Source of the DNA: ZCTH02-B3 sp036563895
GTDB lineage: Bacteria > Bacillota > Bacilli > Paenibacillales > Paenibacillaceae
Direction of reading: 5' to 3'
Assembly (NCBI GenBank): GCA_036563895.1
Contig: DATCLN010000060.1
Coordinates: 1-22,144 of the forward strand
DNA length: 22,144 bases
Shown here: positions 1 to 6,212 of the stretch, piece by piece
Numbering within the stretch: position 1 is the first letter of the stretch
How the letters are laid out: each line of letters begins with the position of its first letter
The notes under the pieces: model-generated
Seen by the model: the letters and a program-made list of their open reading frames with translations, nothing else
What the model was told of the DNA's origin: nothing
Databases searched by the model: none
Translations under genes and position numbers: made by a program

Positions 1-93
1 GCGGCAGGCACCCTTGCCTTTGGCTAATGGTAGGCGCTCGCCAGCCCCCATTCCGGACTTTCACCGTAGAGATGACGCCCATGCTGGGCGTAC
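1..93 (-). mobile_element. 5' end of a group II intron (IIC-like), cut by the window edge
   Basis: Read on the minus strand from position 93, the sequence opens GTACGCCC and continues with the hairpin ACGCCCA-GCA-TGGGCGT (91 to 75). It then shows TCTCTA, GGTGAAAGTCC and finally GGCAAGGGTG. These blocks, in this order and spacing, are the domain I start of bacterial group II introns of the Oceanobacillus iheyensis IIC type, which begin GUGYGCCC-GCAUGGG and then GGUGAAAGUCC. The intron lies five bases downstream of the terminator stem of the oxidase operon, in the same orientation. Insertion just after intrinsic terminators is the known habit of IIC introns. Only about 93 nt are visible, so the reverse transcriptase and the 3' end are outside the window. 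The third base is A where G is usual. Confidence 0.85.
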
Positions 94-130
94 CAAACAA
101 AGCCCAAAGGCGTGGATGCCTTTGGGCTTT
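94..130 (-). terminator. Intrinsic terminator of the ba3 oxidase operon
   Basis: There is a perfect 13-bp inverted repeat: arms 99-111 (AAAGCCCAAAGGC) and 118-130 with a 6-nt loop. On the minus strand the 3' arm ends in CTTT and is followed by GTTTG, a short T-rich tail. It lies about 90 nt after the stop codon of subunit I and directly abuts the group II intron at position 93. The intron may have displaced the rest of an original T-tract. Confidence 0.8.
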
Positions 131-218
131 CGCGGGGGAGTCGGAACGTCTCCGGATTCCCTGGTTCCTCATCCCACTCCGCTTCGCTTGTTGCCTGCGG
201 TGTTGATTCCGAAGGGCC

Positions 219-1859
219 TCACCACAGGACGTAACCCTTGGCGCCGGGCGCCGGGTTGGCGATCATGTCGGCGATCGGAATCGCGTAAGCGACCACGATG
301 AGCACCGCGGCCAGGCCGACCCATACGCCCCAGCGTTCCAGCCAGCGCGGCGTCGCTTCCGCCGGCGTCAGGGATTCCGCCACCGGATATTCCGTCTCGC
401 CCTTCGGCAGACGGATCATCTTGATCAGGGCCACCGCCATGACGATAAGGCTGAGGAACAGGATGGCGCCGCCGATGGCCATGAGCAGGTTGTACGGATC
501 CCATTGCGCCGCGATTTCGTTGCCGTTGTAAGTCGTGTCGGAAGTGCGGCGCGGCGCGCCGAGCAGGCCGGAGATGTGCATCGCCCCCGACATCACCAGA
601 ATGCCGAGCGCCCACAGCGAGACCTGGATGATGCCCAGCCGGTTGATCGACGCCGTCATCCGCCGGCCGGTAATCGCCGGAATGAGCCAGTAGGCGATGC
701 CGAAGAAGGTGATGGCCACCGCCGTCGCCACCGTCAGGTGGAAGTGCCCCGTCACCCAGATGGTGTTGTGCACCAGGGCGTTCATCTGGTGGCTGGCGTT
801 GATGATGCCGCCGATGCCGCCGGGGATGAAGGCGACCATGCCCATGAACGGCGCCAGGAACCGCACGTCTTTCCAGGGCAGGGCCCTGAACCACCCGAAC
901 AGCCCCTTGTACCCTTTGGCGCGGCCCGTGGTCTCAAACGTGGCAAACAGCGCGAACGCCGTGATGAGCGACGGCACGACAACCATGAAGGTCAGAATGA
1001 CCTGCAGGAACTTCCAGAACGGCGTGATGCCGGGTTCCATCAATTGATGGTGGAAGCCCACAGGCGTGGAAAAGAGAAGCAGCAGAACGAACGCCAGCCG
1101 GGCCAGCGCGTCGCTGAAGATTTTGCCGCCGATGACCTTCGGCACGATCACGTACCAGCAGATGTACACCGGCATGAGCCAGAAATACACGAGCGGATGG
1201 CCGAAGTACCAGAACAGCGTGCGGCTCAGCATGACGTTGATTTTTTCCACCCAGCCGAAGGACCAGGGGATGAACTGGAACAGCACCGTGATCGCGACGC
1301 CCAGCGTGGCGATGTACCACAGCCCCATCGTGGCCACCGCCATGAAGGCGAACAGCGGCGAAATTTTGCCCTTGTTGTTTTTGCGCCACGAGACGTATTG
1401 CGCGATCATGCCGGCGCCGCTCAGCCAGCTGCCCACGACCACGAGGGCCAGGGCGATGTAAAACCAGGGCGACGCCTTCAACGGGGCATAAAACGTGTAC
1501 AGCACCGTCGCCTTGTTGGCCAGGATCATCACGGTGCCGAGGACGGTGCCCACGGCCATGAGCCAGAAACCGGCCCACCCGAGGCCGCGCGCCGTGCCGG
1601 TCAGCCGGCCTCCCGTCACCTTGGACAAGCCCGAAAACATGAAACCGATGATGAAAAACGTGGTAAACACCAGCGCCATCAGCACACCGTGCGCGGTGAG
1701 CAGCTGATAGTAGCCGATGCCTCCCGGCAGTTCAATCACGCCGCCGCGCACCATGCCCTGCAGCATGCCCGCGATCCCGCCGATCATCAGGGCGGCCAGG
1801 GCAAAAAGGATGTGCGTCAGCGCAAGCTTTCCGTCTGCGCGATCAAAAGTTTGCGCCAT
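219..1859 (-). CDS. cbaA: ba3-type cytochrome c oxidase subunit I
   Basis: This is the catalytic haem-copper subunit of a B-type (ba3) terminal oxidase in the cytoplasmic membrane. It reduces O2 to water and pumps protons. It has 546 residues and about 13 hydrophobic helices. Visible ligands are His57 (low-spin haem, in TAHGV), His221 with Tyr225 (CuB, in GHPLVYFW), His270-His271 (CuB), His372 (high-spin haem) and His374 (low-spin haem) in VTGHFHL. The HPLVY spacing, with Tyr four residues after the CuB His, matches the cross-linked pair of haem-copper oxidases. The long N-terminal form without A-type K/D-channel motifs points to the ba3 class. The ATG at 1859 has AAAGGGG seven bases upstream. 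It is the last gene of a four-gene operon, 48 nt after subunit II, and no subunit III follows, as expected for ba3 enzymes. Confidence 0.95.
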   Translation of the reverse strand: MAQTFDRADGKLALTHILFALAALMIGGIAGMLQGMVRGGVIELPGGIGYYQLLTAHGVLMALVFTTFFIIGFMFSGLSKVTGGRLTGTARGLGWAGFWLMAVGTVLGTVMILANKATVLYTFYAPLKASPWFYIALALVVVGSWLSGAGMIAQYVSWRKNNKGKISPLFAFMAVATMGLWYIATLGVAITVLFQFIPWSFGWVEKINVMLSRTLFWYFGHPLVYFWLMPVYICWYVIVPKVIGGKIFSDALARLAFVLLLLFSTPVGFHHQLMEPGITPFWKFLQVILTFMVVVPSLITAFALFATFETTGRAKGYKGLFGWFRALPWKDVRFLAPFMGMVAFIPGGIGGIINASHQMNALVHNTIWVTGHFHLTVATAVAITFFGIAYWLIPAITGRRMTASINRLGIIQVSLWALGILVMSGAMHISGLLGAPRRTSDTTYNGNEIAAQWDPYNLLMAIGGAILFLSLIVMAVALIKMIRLPKGETEYPVAESLTPAEATPRWLERWGVWVGLAAVLIVVAYAIPIADMIANPAPGAKGYVLW

Positions 1860-1907
1860 GGGTGTTCCCCTTTCCGCAAGTGACTCATCTGTCCGATGTC
1901 CGACAAA

Positions 1908-2381
1908 TCAGGTCACGATCAGTTTCGTGTACATCGCCTGGTGTCCGACGCCGCAATACTCGTTGCAGAGGATCAGGTATTCGCCCGGTTCGTCAAACGT
2001 ATAGGTGACCCGGTTCACTTCGCCGGGGACCGCCATCAGGTTGACGGTGGTGCCCACGATTTCAAAGCCGTGCACCACGTCGGAACTGGTGACGACGAAA
2101 TGGATTTTCGCTCCCGCGGGCACCGTGATTTCGTTCGGCGTGAAACCGAAGGCGTAAGCAATGATGACCGCTTCGTATTCGTTTTCGCCGACCTGGTAAA
2201 CCCCCGGCTGGTCAAAAGGCGGCGTCTCGGACAGCTTTTCCGGATCGACGCCTTGGTGCGCATAGCTGTGCGGTGTCTGCACGCCCTGGGAAAACGCGAA
2301 GATGCCCAGCACCGTCAGAAACACCGCCAGCATGACCAGGCCGAAAACGATCCATATTTTTTCCAATCGATGGATGTGCAT
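1908..2381 (-). CDS. cbaB: ba3-type cytochrome c oxidase subunit II (CuA)
   Basis: This subunit accepts electrons at a dinuclear CuA centre and passes them to subunit I. It is 157 residues long, close to the short ba3 subunit II. A single N-terminal membrane anchor (residues about 9-31) is followed by a periplasmic-side cupredoxin domain. The CuA set is complete: His104, Cys139, Glu141, Cys143, His147 and Met150 (CNEYCGVGHQAM). A GTG at 2402 would add seven residues, but GGGAGGAG sits ideally before the ATG at 2381, so that start is chosen. It lies 27 nt after subunit IIa and 48 nt before subunit I, in one operon. Confidence 0.93.
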   Translation of the reverse strand: MHIHRLEKIWIVFGLVMLAVFLTVLGIFAFSQGVQTPHSYAHQGVDPEKLSETPPFDQPGVYQVGENEYEAVIIAYAFGFTPNEITVPAGAKIHFVVTSSDVVHGFEIVGTTVNLMAVPGEVNRVTYTFDEPGEYLILCNEYCGVGHQAMYTKLIVT

Positions 2382-2408
2382 CGCTTTGCTCTCCTCCCGC
2401 ACAGGGCG

Positions 2409-2561
2409 TCAGTTTCGTTCCAGGAACAGGGCGAATGCGCCGAACCAGCCTGCGACAAACAGCGAACCCATGATGAGTACCGCCACGAACGTTCCCCACA
2501 AAGCCGGCTCCTTTTCGTGTCCGTTGCCGTTGGCCGGCTGGCGTTTCACGTCGTTGGCCAT
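2409..2561 (-). CDS. cbaD: Small ba3 oxidase subunit IIa (CoxIIa-like)
   Basis: A 50-codon gene lies between the lipoprotein and subunit II, read by hand from ATG at 2561 to TGA at 2409. The product begins MANDVKRQPANGNGHEKEPA, a polar cytoplasmic tail of 20 residues. One transmembrane helix follows (residues about 21-46, LWGTFVAVLIMGSLFVAGWF and beyond), and the protein ends LFLERN. A one-helix polypeptide at this position is the hallmark of ba3 oxidases: subunit IIa fills the place of the first helix of a normal subunit II. A G-rich AAAGGGGGG lies upstream. The assignment rests on size, topology and context. The sequence itself is too short to be decisive. Confidence 0.82.
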   Translation of the reverse strand: MANDVKRQPANGNGHEKEPALWGTFVAVLIMGSLFVAGWFGAFALFLERN

Positions 2562-2602
2562 CTCCGTTCCCCCCCTTTGTCAAGGGTTTTCGATGCCCTG
2601 CT

Positions 2603-2992
2603 TCACTCGACGATCAGCTTTCCGATCATGTCCGCGTGGCCGGTGCCGCACATGATGTCGCAGACGAATTCGAATTCGCCGGATTTGTCCGCCACAAAGG
2701 TAACGGGTTTGCCCGCCTCGATCTTTTGGTTGTATCCCTTGATCAGGATGCTGTGCAGCCCTTCCGCGTTCACCAGGGAAATCGTCACCGTTTCGCCCTG
2801 CTTGACGCGGATTTCCTTCGGTTCAAAATCCCAGTTGGTCGCCTTGATTTCAATTTTCGTGCCTTCGCCTTGCGGGGCGGCCGAAGAACCGGAATCGCCG
2901 CCGCTGCTGCCTCCTCCTCCGCAGCCGGCCAGCAACACAACCCCCGCCGCCAGAACCATTGCCGTCAGAAACCTTCTGTTTTTCGTTTTCAT
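2603..2992 (-). CDS. Cupredoxin lipoprotein with a CuA-like site
   Basis: This 129-residue exported protein is first in the oxidase operon. A signal peptide ends in the lipobox LLAGC, so Cys24 should be lipidated. A Gly/Ser-rich linker (25-45) and a cupredoxin domain (46-129) follow. His80, Cys111, Cys115, His119 and Met122 reproduce the spacing of a CuA centre (CDIMCGTGHADM), with Ile where subunit II has Glu. That Glu binds through its backbone carbonyl, so the site could still be dinuclear. Likely roles are a membrane-tethered electron donor to the oxidase or a copper carrier for it; neither is proven. An in-frame ATG at 3007 exists, but GGAGG precedes the ATG at 2992. The gene lies 41 nt before subunit IIa and 71 nt after the TGTGA-N6-TCACA palindrome. 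Confidence 0.88.
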   Translation of the reverse strand: MKTKNRRFLTAMVLAAGVVLLAGCGGGGSSGGDSGSSAAPQGEGTKIEIKATNWDFEPKEIRVKQGETVTISLVNAEGLHSILIKGYNQKIEAGKPVTFVADKSGEFEFVCDIMCGTGHADMIGKLIVE

Positions 2993-3035
2993 CAAGCCAA
3001 CCTCCATCGGGGCATTTATTTGCCTTCATGCCTCC

Positions 3036-3041
3036 ATTCTA
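3036..3041 (-). promoter_or_regulatory. -10 box of the oxidase operon
   Basis: TAGAAT on the minus strand matches five of six bases of the sigma-A -10 consensus. The start point would fall near 3029, giving a 36-nt leader to the lipoprotein gene. The -35 position (about 3059-3064, CAGTGA) is poor and overlaps the half-site of the palindrome at 3063-3078, as expected of an activator-dependent promoter. Confidence 0.6.
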
Positions 3042-3062
3042 GAAACCGGGTCCCCGTTTCAC

Positions 3063-3078
3063 TGTGACGGCGGTCACA
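3063..3078. promoter_or_regulatory. FNR/CRP-family binding site (TGTGA-N6-TCACA)
   Basis: TGTGACGGCGGTCACA reads TGTGAC-GGCG-GTCACA, a perfect palindrome with the TGTGA-N6-TCACA pattern bound by Bacillus Fnr and by CRP-type regulators. Its centre (3070.5) is 41.5 bases upstream of the start point predicted for the oxidase operon, the standard class II activator position. It is about 70.5 bases upstream of the start predicted for the divergent methyltransferase promoter. Direct reading shows the palindrome; the identity of the regulator is inferred. Confidence 0.72.
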
Positions 3079-3104
3079 AGATCTGGTTCAACACGGTGAA
3101 AAGC

Positions 3105-3134
3105 TTGTGAAAGATTTTCGAATTTCGGTATAAT
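3105..3134 (+). promoter_or_regulatory. Sigma-A promoter of the methyltransferase gene
   Basis: TTGTGA (3105-3110) and a perfect TATAAT (3129-3134) are separated by 18 bases. The first in-frame ATG (3133) lies inside the -10 box, so it cannot be the translation start of a transcript made here. Confidence 0.65.
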
Positions 3135-3195
3135 GGGGCAGACGCGCCGGACCTTGAACCGGCAATTTTCGCGGATTTCGGGGAAGGGTTGCCTT

Positions 3196-4068
3196 TTGAT
3201 CGCGGTGGCAGACGATTGGCGGGATTTCGAACTGATCGATGCGGGAGACGGGGAAAAACTGGAGCGCTGGGGTCCGTACGTCCTCAGGCGTCCCGATCCC
3301 CAGGCGATCTGGCCGCCCGTGACCGGCGACCCCCGCTGGAACGACCCGGACGGCCATTACCACAGAAGTTCTTCCGGCGGCGGCAGATGGGAATTTCGCC
3401 GGCCGCTTCCCGAACGCTGGCAGATCGGCTACGGAAACCTGCGCTTTTACATCCGTCCGACCGGCTTTAAGCATACGGGTCTGTTTCCCGAACAGGCGTC
3501 CAACTGGAACTGGATCATGGACCGCATCGCCGGTGCCGGCCGCCCGGTGCGGGTGCTCAATCTGTTCGCCTATACGGGGGGCGCCACACTGGCCGCGGCG
3601 GCGGCCGGCGCCGAAGTGTGCCACGTGGACGCGGCCAAGGGAATGGTGCAATGGGCCAGGGACAACGCGGCCCTGTCCGGGCTGGCGGACGCCCCCGTCC
3701 GCTGGATCACCGACGACGTGTTCAAATTCGTGCGGCGGGAAGAGCGTCGCGGCCGGCGCTACGACGCCATCATCATGGATCCGCCCGCCTACGGCCGCGG
3801 TCCGGAAGGCGAAATGTGGAAGCTGGAGCTGCATCTGGGGCCGTTTCTCGAACTGTGCGCCCGGGTGCTTTCCGACGAGCCGCTGTTCGTGCTGGTGAAC
3901 ACCTACACCTCCGGCTTGTCGCCGACGGCGCTGGCCAATCTGCTTCATCTTTCCTTCGGGCGCCTGTGGGGCGGCGCGTGCGAATGCGGGGAAATCGGCC
4001 TGCCCATCGGCCGCACCGGGCTGATCCTGCCCTGCGGCGTCAGCGGCCGGTGGACCCGCGACGGCTGA
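3196..4068 (+). CDS. Class I SAM-dependent methyltransferase, RlmI-like
   Basis: This probable RNA methyltransferase has 290 residues. From the TTG start, the Rossmann motif I is near residues 121-131 (LNLFAYTGGAT), the acidic residue binding the SAM ribose is about Asp145 (CHVDAAKG), and the catalytic-loop motif DPPAYGRG is at about 195-202. These fit the RlmI/YccW-like Methyltrans_SAM family, usually annotated as rRNA cytosine methyltransferases; the substrate here is not shown. The upstream ATG at 3133 overlaps the -10 TATAAT box, whereas GGGGAAGGG ends seven bases before the TTG at 3196, so TTG is preferred. No N-terminal PUA domain is present, unlike E. coli RlmI. It is divergent from the oxidase operon and 89 nt before the CapA gene. 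Confidence 0.85.
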   Translation: MIAVADDWRDFELIDAGDGEKLERWGPYVLRRPDPQAIWPPVTGDPRWNDPDGHYHRSSSGGGRWEFRRPLPERWQIGYGNLRFYIRPTGFKHTGLFPEQASNWNWIMDRIAGAGRPVRVLNLFAYTGGATLAAAAAGAEVCHVDAAKGMVQWARDNAALSGLADAPVRWITDDVFKFVRREERRGRRYDAIIMDPPAYGRGPEGEMWKLELHLGPFLELCARVLSDEPLFVLVNTYTSGLSPTALANLLHLSFGRLWGGACECGEIGLPIGRTGLILPCGVSGRWTRDG

Positions 4069-4157
4069 CCGGAACGGCGGACCGCCGGAAATCCCGGCGC
4101 GCTCCGGCCGGATGAAGCCTGTCCAGGCCAAAGAATGACGAAAGGGAGGGAACCCGC

Positions 4158-5444
4158 ATGCGGGCATCCGTCCGGAAATGGCTGCTCCGGGCCGCGTTCC
4201 TCGCGGCGGTATCCCTTGTTGCCGTTTTCGCCGCCTTCCTGGGTTCGGCGTGGCAGGAGCGGAAGGATGAGGCCGCTCCGTCCGCTTCCTATTCCCCTCC
4301 TCCGGCCCCCGAAACGCGGACCGCTCCCCCTCCCTCGCCGGAACCTCCGCCCGGCCCCGTCGTGCGCGAAGCCGTCCTGTACGCGGTCGGCGACATCATG
4401 GTGCATATGCCGCAGCTGCCCGCCTATTATGATGAAGCGGCGGGCAAATACGACTTTTCACCCTGGTTCGAGGACGTGCGCCCCGTCTTTGCGGATGGCG
4501 GCTGGGTCGCCGGCAATCTGGAAACGGTGCTGGCGGGAGCCGACCTGAAATACTCCGGTTTTCCCCGTTTCAATTCGCCGCCCGAGCTCGCCGGCAATCT
4601 GCGGGAAGCGGGCTTTCACGTCCTGTCCACCGCCAACAACCACAGCCTGGACCGCGGTTGGGCCGGAATCGTCCGTACCCTGGAGCGCCTGCGCGAGGCC
4701 GGCATCGTGCCGGTGGGAACGGCGGAAGACGAAGAGGCGGCGCGCCGTCCCGTCATCGTGGAACGAAGCGGCATCCGGCTCGGTTTTCTTTCCTACACCT
4801 ACGGCACGAACGGCCTGCCGGTCCCGAAGGACAAACCCTTCGCCGTGAACCTCATCGATCCGGAGCGCATCCGGGCGGACATCGCCCGCACCCGGGAAGC
4901 GGGCGCCGATTTCGTCGCGGTTTTTCTCCATTTCGGCAATGAATATGAAAAATGGCCGAACGACTTCCAGCGGGACATCGCCCGCGGGGCGGTGGAAGCC
5001 GGGGCGGATATCATCCTCGGCTCGCACCCGCATGTCGTCCAGCCCTATGAAATCTGGAGCGTTCCCGGAGCCGGCGGCGCGGAAAACGGGCGCCGCGGGC
5101 TCATTTTCTATTCCCTGGGCAACTTCATCTCCAACCAGACCGGAAACGGAACGGACACCGGCCTGATCGTCAGGGTCCGCCTCACCCGCACGGAAACGGC
5201 GGACGGACGCGTCACCCTCTCATGGGACCTTCCGCAGTTCGTCCCCACCTGGGTCCACATCCAAAAACAAAGCGGGAAGCGGCACTACCGCATCCTGCCG
5301 CTTCCCCGTATCCTGAACGACGACCGGCGCGACCGCTTCACGCCGGACGAATATGCGCGAATGGAACAAATTCGGAAGGAAACCGAAGCCCACGTGCGGT
5401 CTCTGGAAGCGTCCGGAGGCTGGACGGCGCCCGGCCGTTCCTGA
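4158..5444 (+). CDS. CapA-family (poly-gamma-glutamate synthesis type) protein
   Basis: This is a membrane-anchored metallophosphatase-like enzyme outside the membrane, 428 residues long. A single N-terminal anchor (about 9-30) and a Pro-rich linker (about 40-68) precede the CapA domain (about 70-370). Conserved elements are YAVGDIMVH (77-84, with Asp79), GNLE (119-122), STANNH (157-162), VFLHFGNEY (255-263), GSHPHVVQ (288-295) and YSLGNF (318-323). The family includes PgsA/CapA of poly-gamma-glutamate capsule synthesis, but the capBC partners are absent here. Most stand-alone copies in Bacilli have no proven substrate, so capsule synthesis should not be assumed. AAAGGGAGG lies eight bases before the ATG. 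The gene converges on the MarR gene with 31 nt between the stop codons. Confidence 0.87.
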   Translation: MRASVRKWLLRAAFLAAVSLVAVFAAFLGSAWQERKDEAAPSASYSPPPAPETRTAPPPSPEPPPGPVVREAVLYAVGDIMVHMPQLPAYYDEAAGKYDFSPWFEDVRPVFADGGWVAGNLETVLAGADLKYSGFPRFNSPPELAGNLREAGFHVLSTANNHSLDRGWAGIVRTLERLREAGIVPVGTAEDEEAARRPVIVERSGIRLGFLSYTYGTNGLPVPKDKPFAVNLIDPERIRADIARTREAGADFVAVFLHFGNEYEKWPNDFQRDIARGAVEAGADIILGSHPHVVQPYEIWSVPGAGGAENGRRGLIFYSLGNFISNQTGNGTDTGLIVRVRLTRTETADGRVTLSWDLPQFVPTWVHIQKQSGKRHYRILPLPRILNDDRRDRFTPDEYARMEQIRKETEAHVRSLEASGGWTAPGRS

Positions 5445-5475
5445 ACAACGAAAACGGGGTGCCACTCAGCCCGGG

Positions 5476-6036
5476 TCAGGCGGTGGCTTCCGCAGCGGGT
5501 TCGCCTGCCGCGGGTTCGCCTGCCGGTCGGATTTCCGCCTCCGCTTCCCGGTCCGCCCCTTCCCGACCGGCATTTTTCCGGTCCGCGCCCTCCTGCCTGT
5601 CCCCTTCCCGCTTTACGCCGGAACCCGCTTCACCGGCAATCTTTCCGAGCAGATACACAAGAAGCTTGCGGTTGTGAAGGGAAAGCCGCTCAAGGGAACG
5701 GGCGACGATGGCGTTTCGCAGGGCCACGCCGCGCTCCGCTTCCCGCCGTCCGAGGTCCGTCATATGCACCCAGACGATCCGCCGGTCCCGTTCGTCGCGC
5801 CGGCGTTCCACCAGCCCGCCGCGTTCCATCCGGTCCAGCAGCGTGGTCACCGCCGCGGGCGTCGTCTCGAGGAGCGGCAGAAAGTCCGACGGCTTCATCG
5901 GCTCGCGTTCCCGCAGGATCTCCAGCACATGGAGCTGTCCGGACGTCAGCCCCGGCGCCAGCGCCTGATCCAGCTCCGCGTTCCATTCCTTTGTCAGCTT
6001 CATCCAGCTTTTCACGAATTCCGCCGCGGACTCCAT
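5476..6036 (-). CDS. MarR-family transcriptional regulator with a long charged tail
   Basis: This 186-residue winged-helix regulator has a helix-turn-helix around residues 50-75 (PSDFLPLLETTPAAVTTLLD) and a wing around 76-95 (GLVERRRDERDRR with a downstream VHMTDLG). These are typical MarR features: dimeric repressors that respond to small ligands or oxidants. Residues beyond about 138 form a disordered Glu/Arg/Ala-rich tail that ends in GEPAA repeats. This makes the protein some 40 residues longer than usual. The tail is encoded partly by a 15-bp tandem duplication. No target gene is adjacent: parC lies behind a terminator and capA converges on it. GGGGGGA precedes the ATG. Confidence 0.88.
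   Translation of the reverse strand: MESAAEFVKSWMKLTKEWNAELDQALAPGLTSGQLHVLEILREREPMKPSDFLPLLETTPAAVTTLLDRMERGGLVERRRDERDRRIVWVHMTDLGRREAERGVALRNAIVARSLERLSLHNRKLLVYLLGKIAGEAGSGVKREGDRQEGADRKNAGREGADREAEAEIRPAGEPAAGEPAAEATA
5495..5524. repeat. 15-bp tandem duplication in the MarR tail
   Basis: GCGGGTTCGCCTGCC occurs twice in direct succession (5495-5509 and 5510-5524). Being a multiple of three, it adds a GEPAA unit without a frameshift. It is a likely replication-slippage site. Confidence 0.9.
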
Positions 6037-6075
6037 GGAATCCCCCCGGTTTCCCCAAAAACTGCCTGTACTTTC

Positions 6076-6081
6076 ATTATA
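6076..6081 (-). promoter_or_regulatory. -10 box of the MarR gene
   Basis: A perfect TATAAT lies on the minus strand 40 nt before the MarR start codon. A -35 is not convincing: TAGGAT with a 17-base spacer is the best. An AT-rich stretch (about 6101-6145), unusual for this window, lies just upstream and may hold operator sequence, but no clean palindrome is seen. Confidence 0.45.
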
Positions 6082-6164
6082 CGCGGGGGAGATGTCGAAT
6101 CCTAGTTTTGCAACATTAAAATTTTATGACGTTAATCAACAAAACCGGACGAAAGATAGCCCGC

Positions 6165-6197
6165 GCCAACAAAAATCCCCGGCATAGATCGGGATTT
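6165..6197 (-). terminator. Terminator of the parE-parC operon
   Basis: Arms 6173-6179 (AAATCCC) and 6191-6197 (GGGATTT) form a 7-bp stem with an 11-nt loop. On the minus strand the stem is followed by a T-rich run (TTTTTGTTGG including its last bases). It begins 16 nt after the parC stop codon. Confidence 0.65.
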
Positions 6198-6212
6198 CAT
6201 TTCGCCGGCGCG

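Noticed and set aside
3133..3195. ATG at 3133 as start of the methyltransferase
   Set aside because: The ATG overlaps the -10 TATAAT box, has no ribosome binding site, and the added residues do not look like the family. The TTG at 3196 has a good site.
4069..4157. GC-rich hairpin CGGCGG/CCGCCG between the methyltransferase and CapA genes as a terminator
   Set aside because: The loop is a single base and there is no T-tract. The genes may be co-transcribed.
4158..5444. A poly-gamma-glutamate capsule locus
   Set aside because: Only the CapA-family gene is present. No CapB or CapC homologue is adjacent, so capsule synthesis is not supported.
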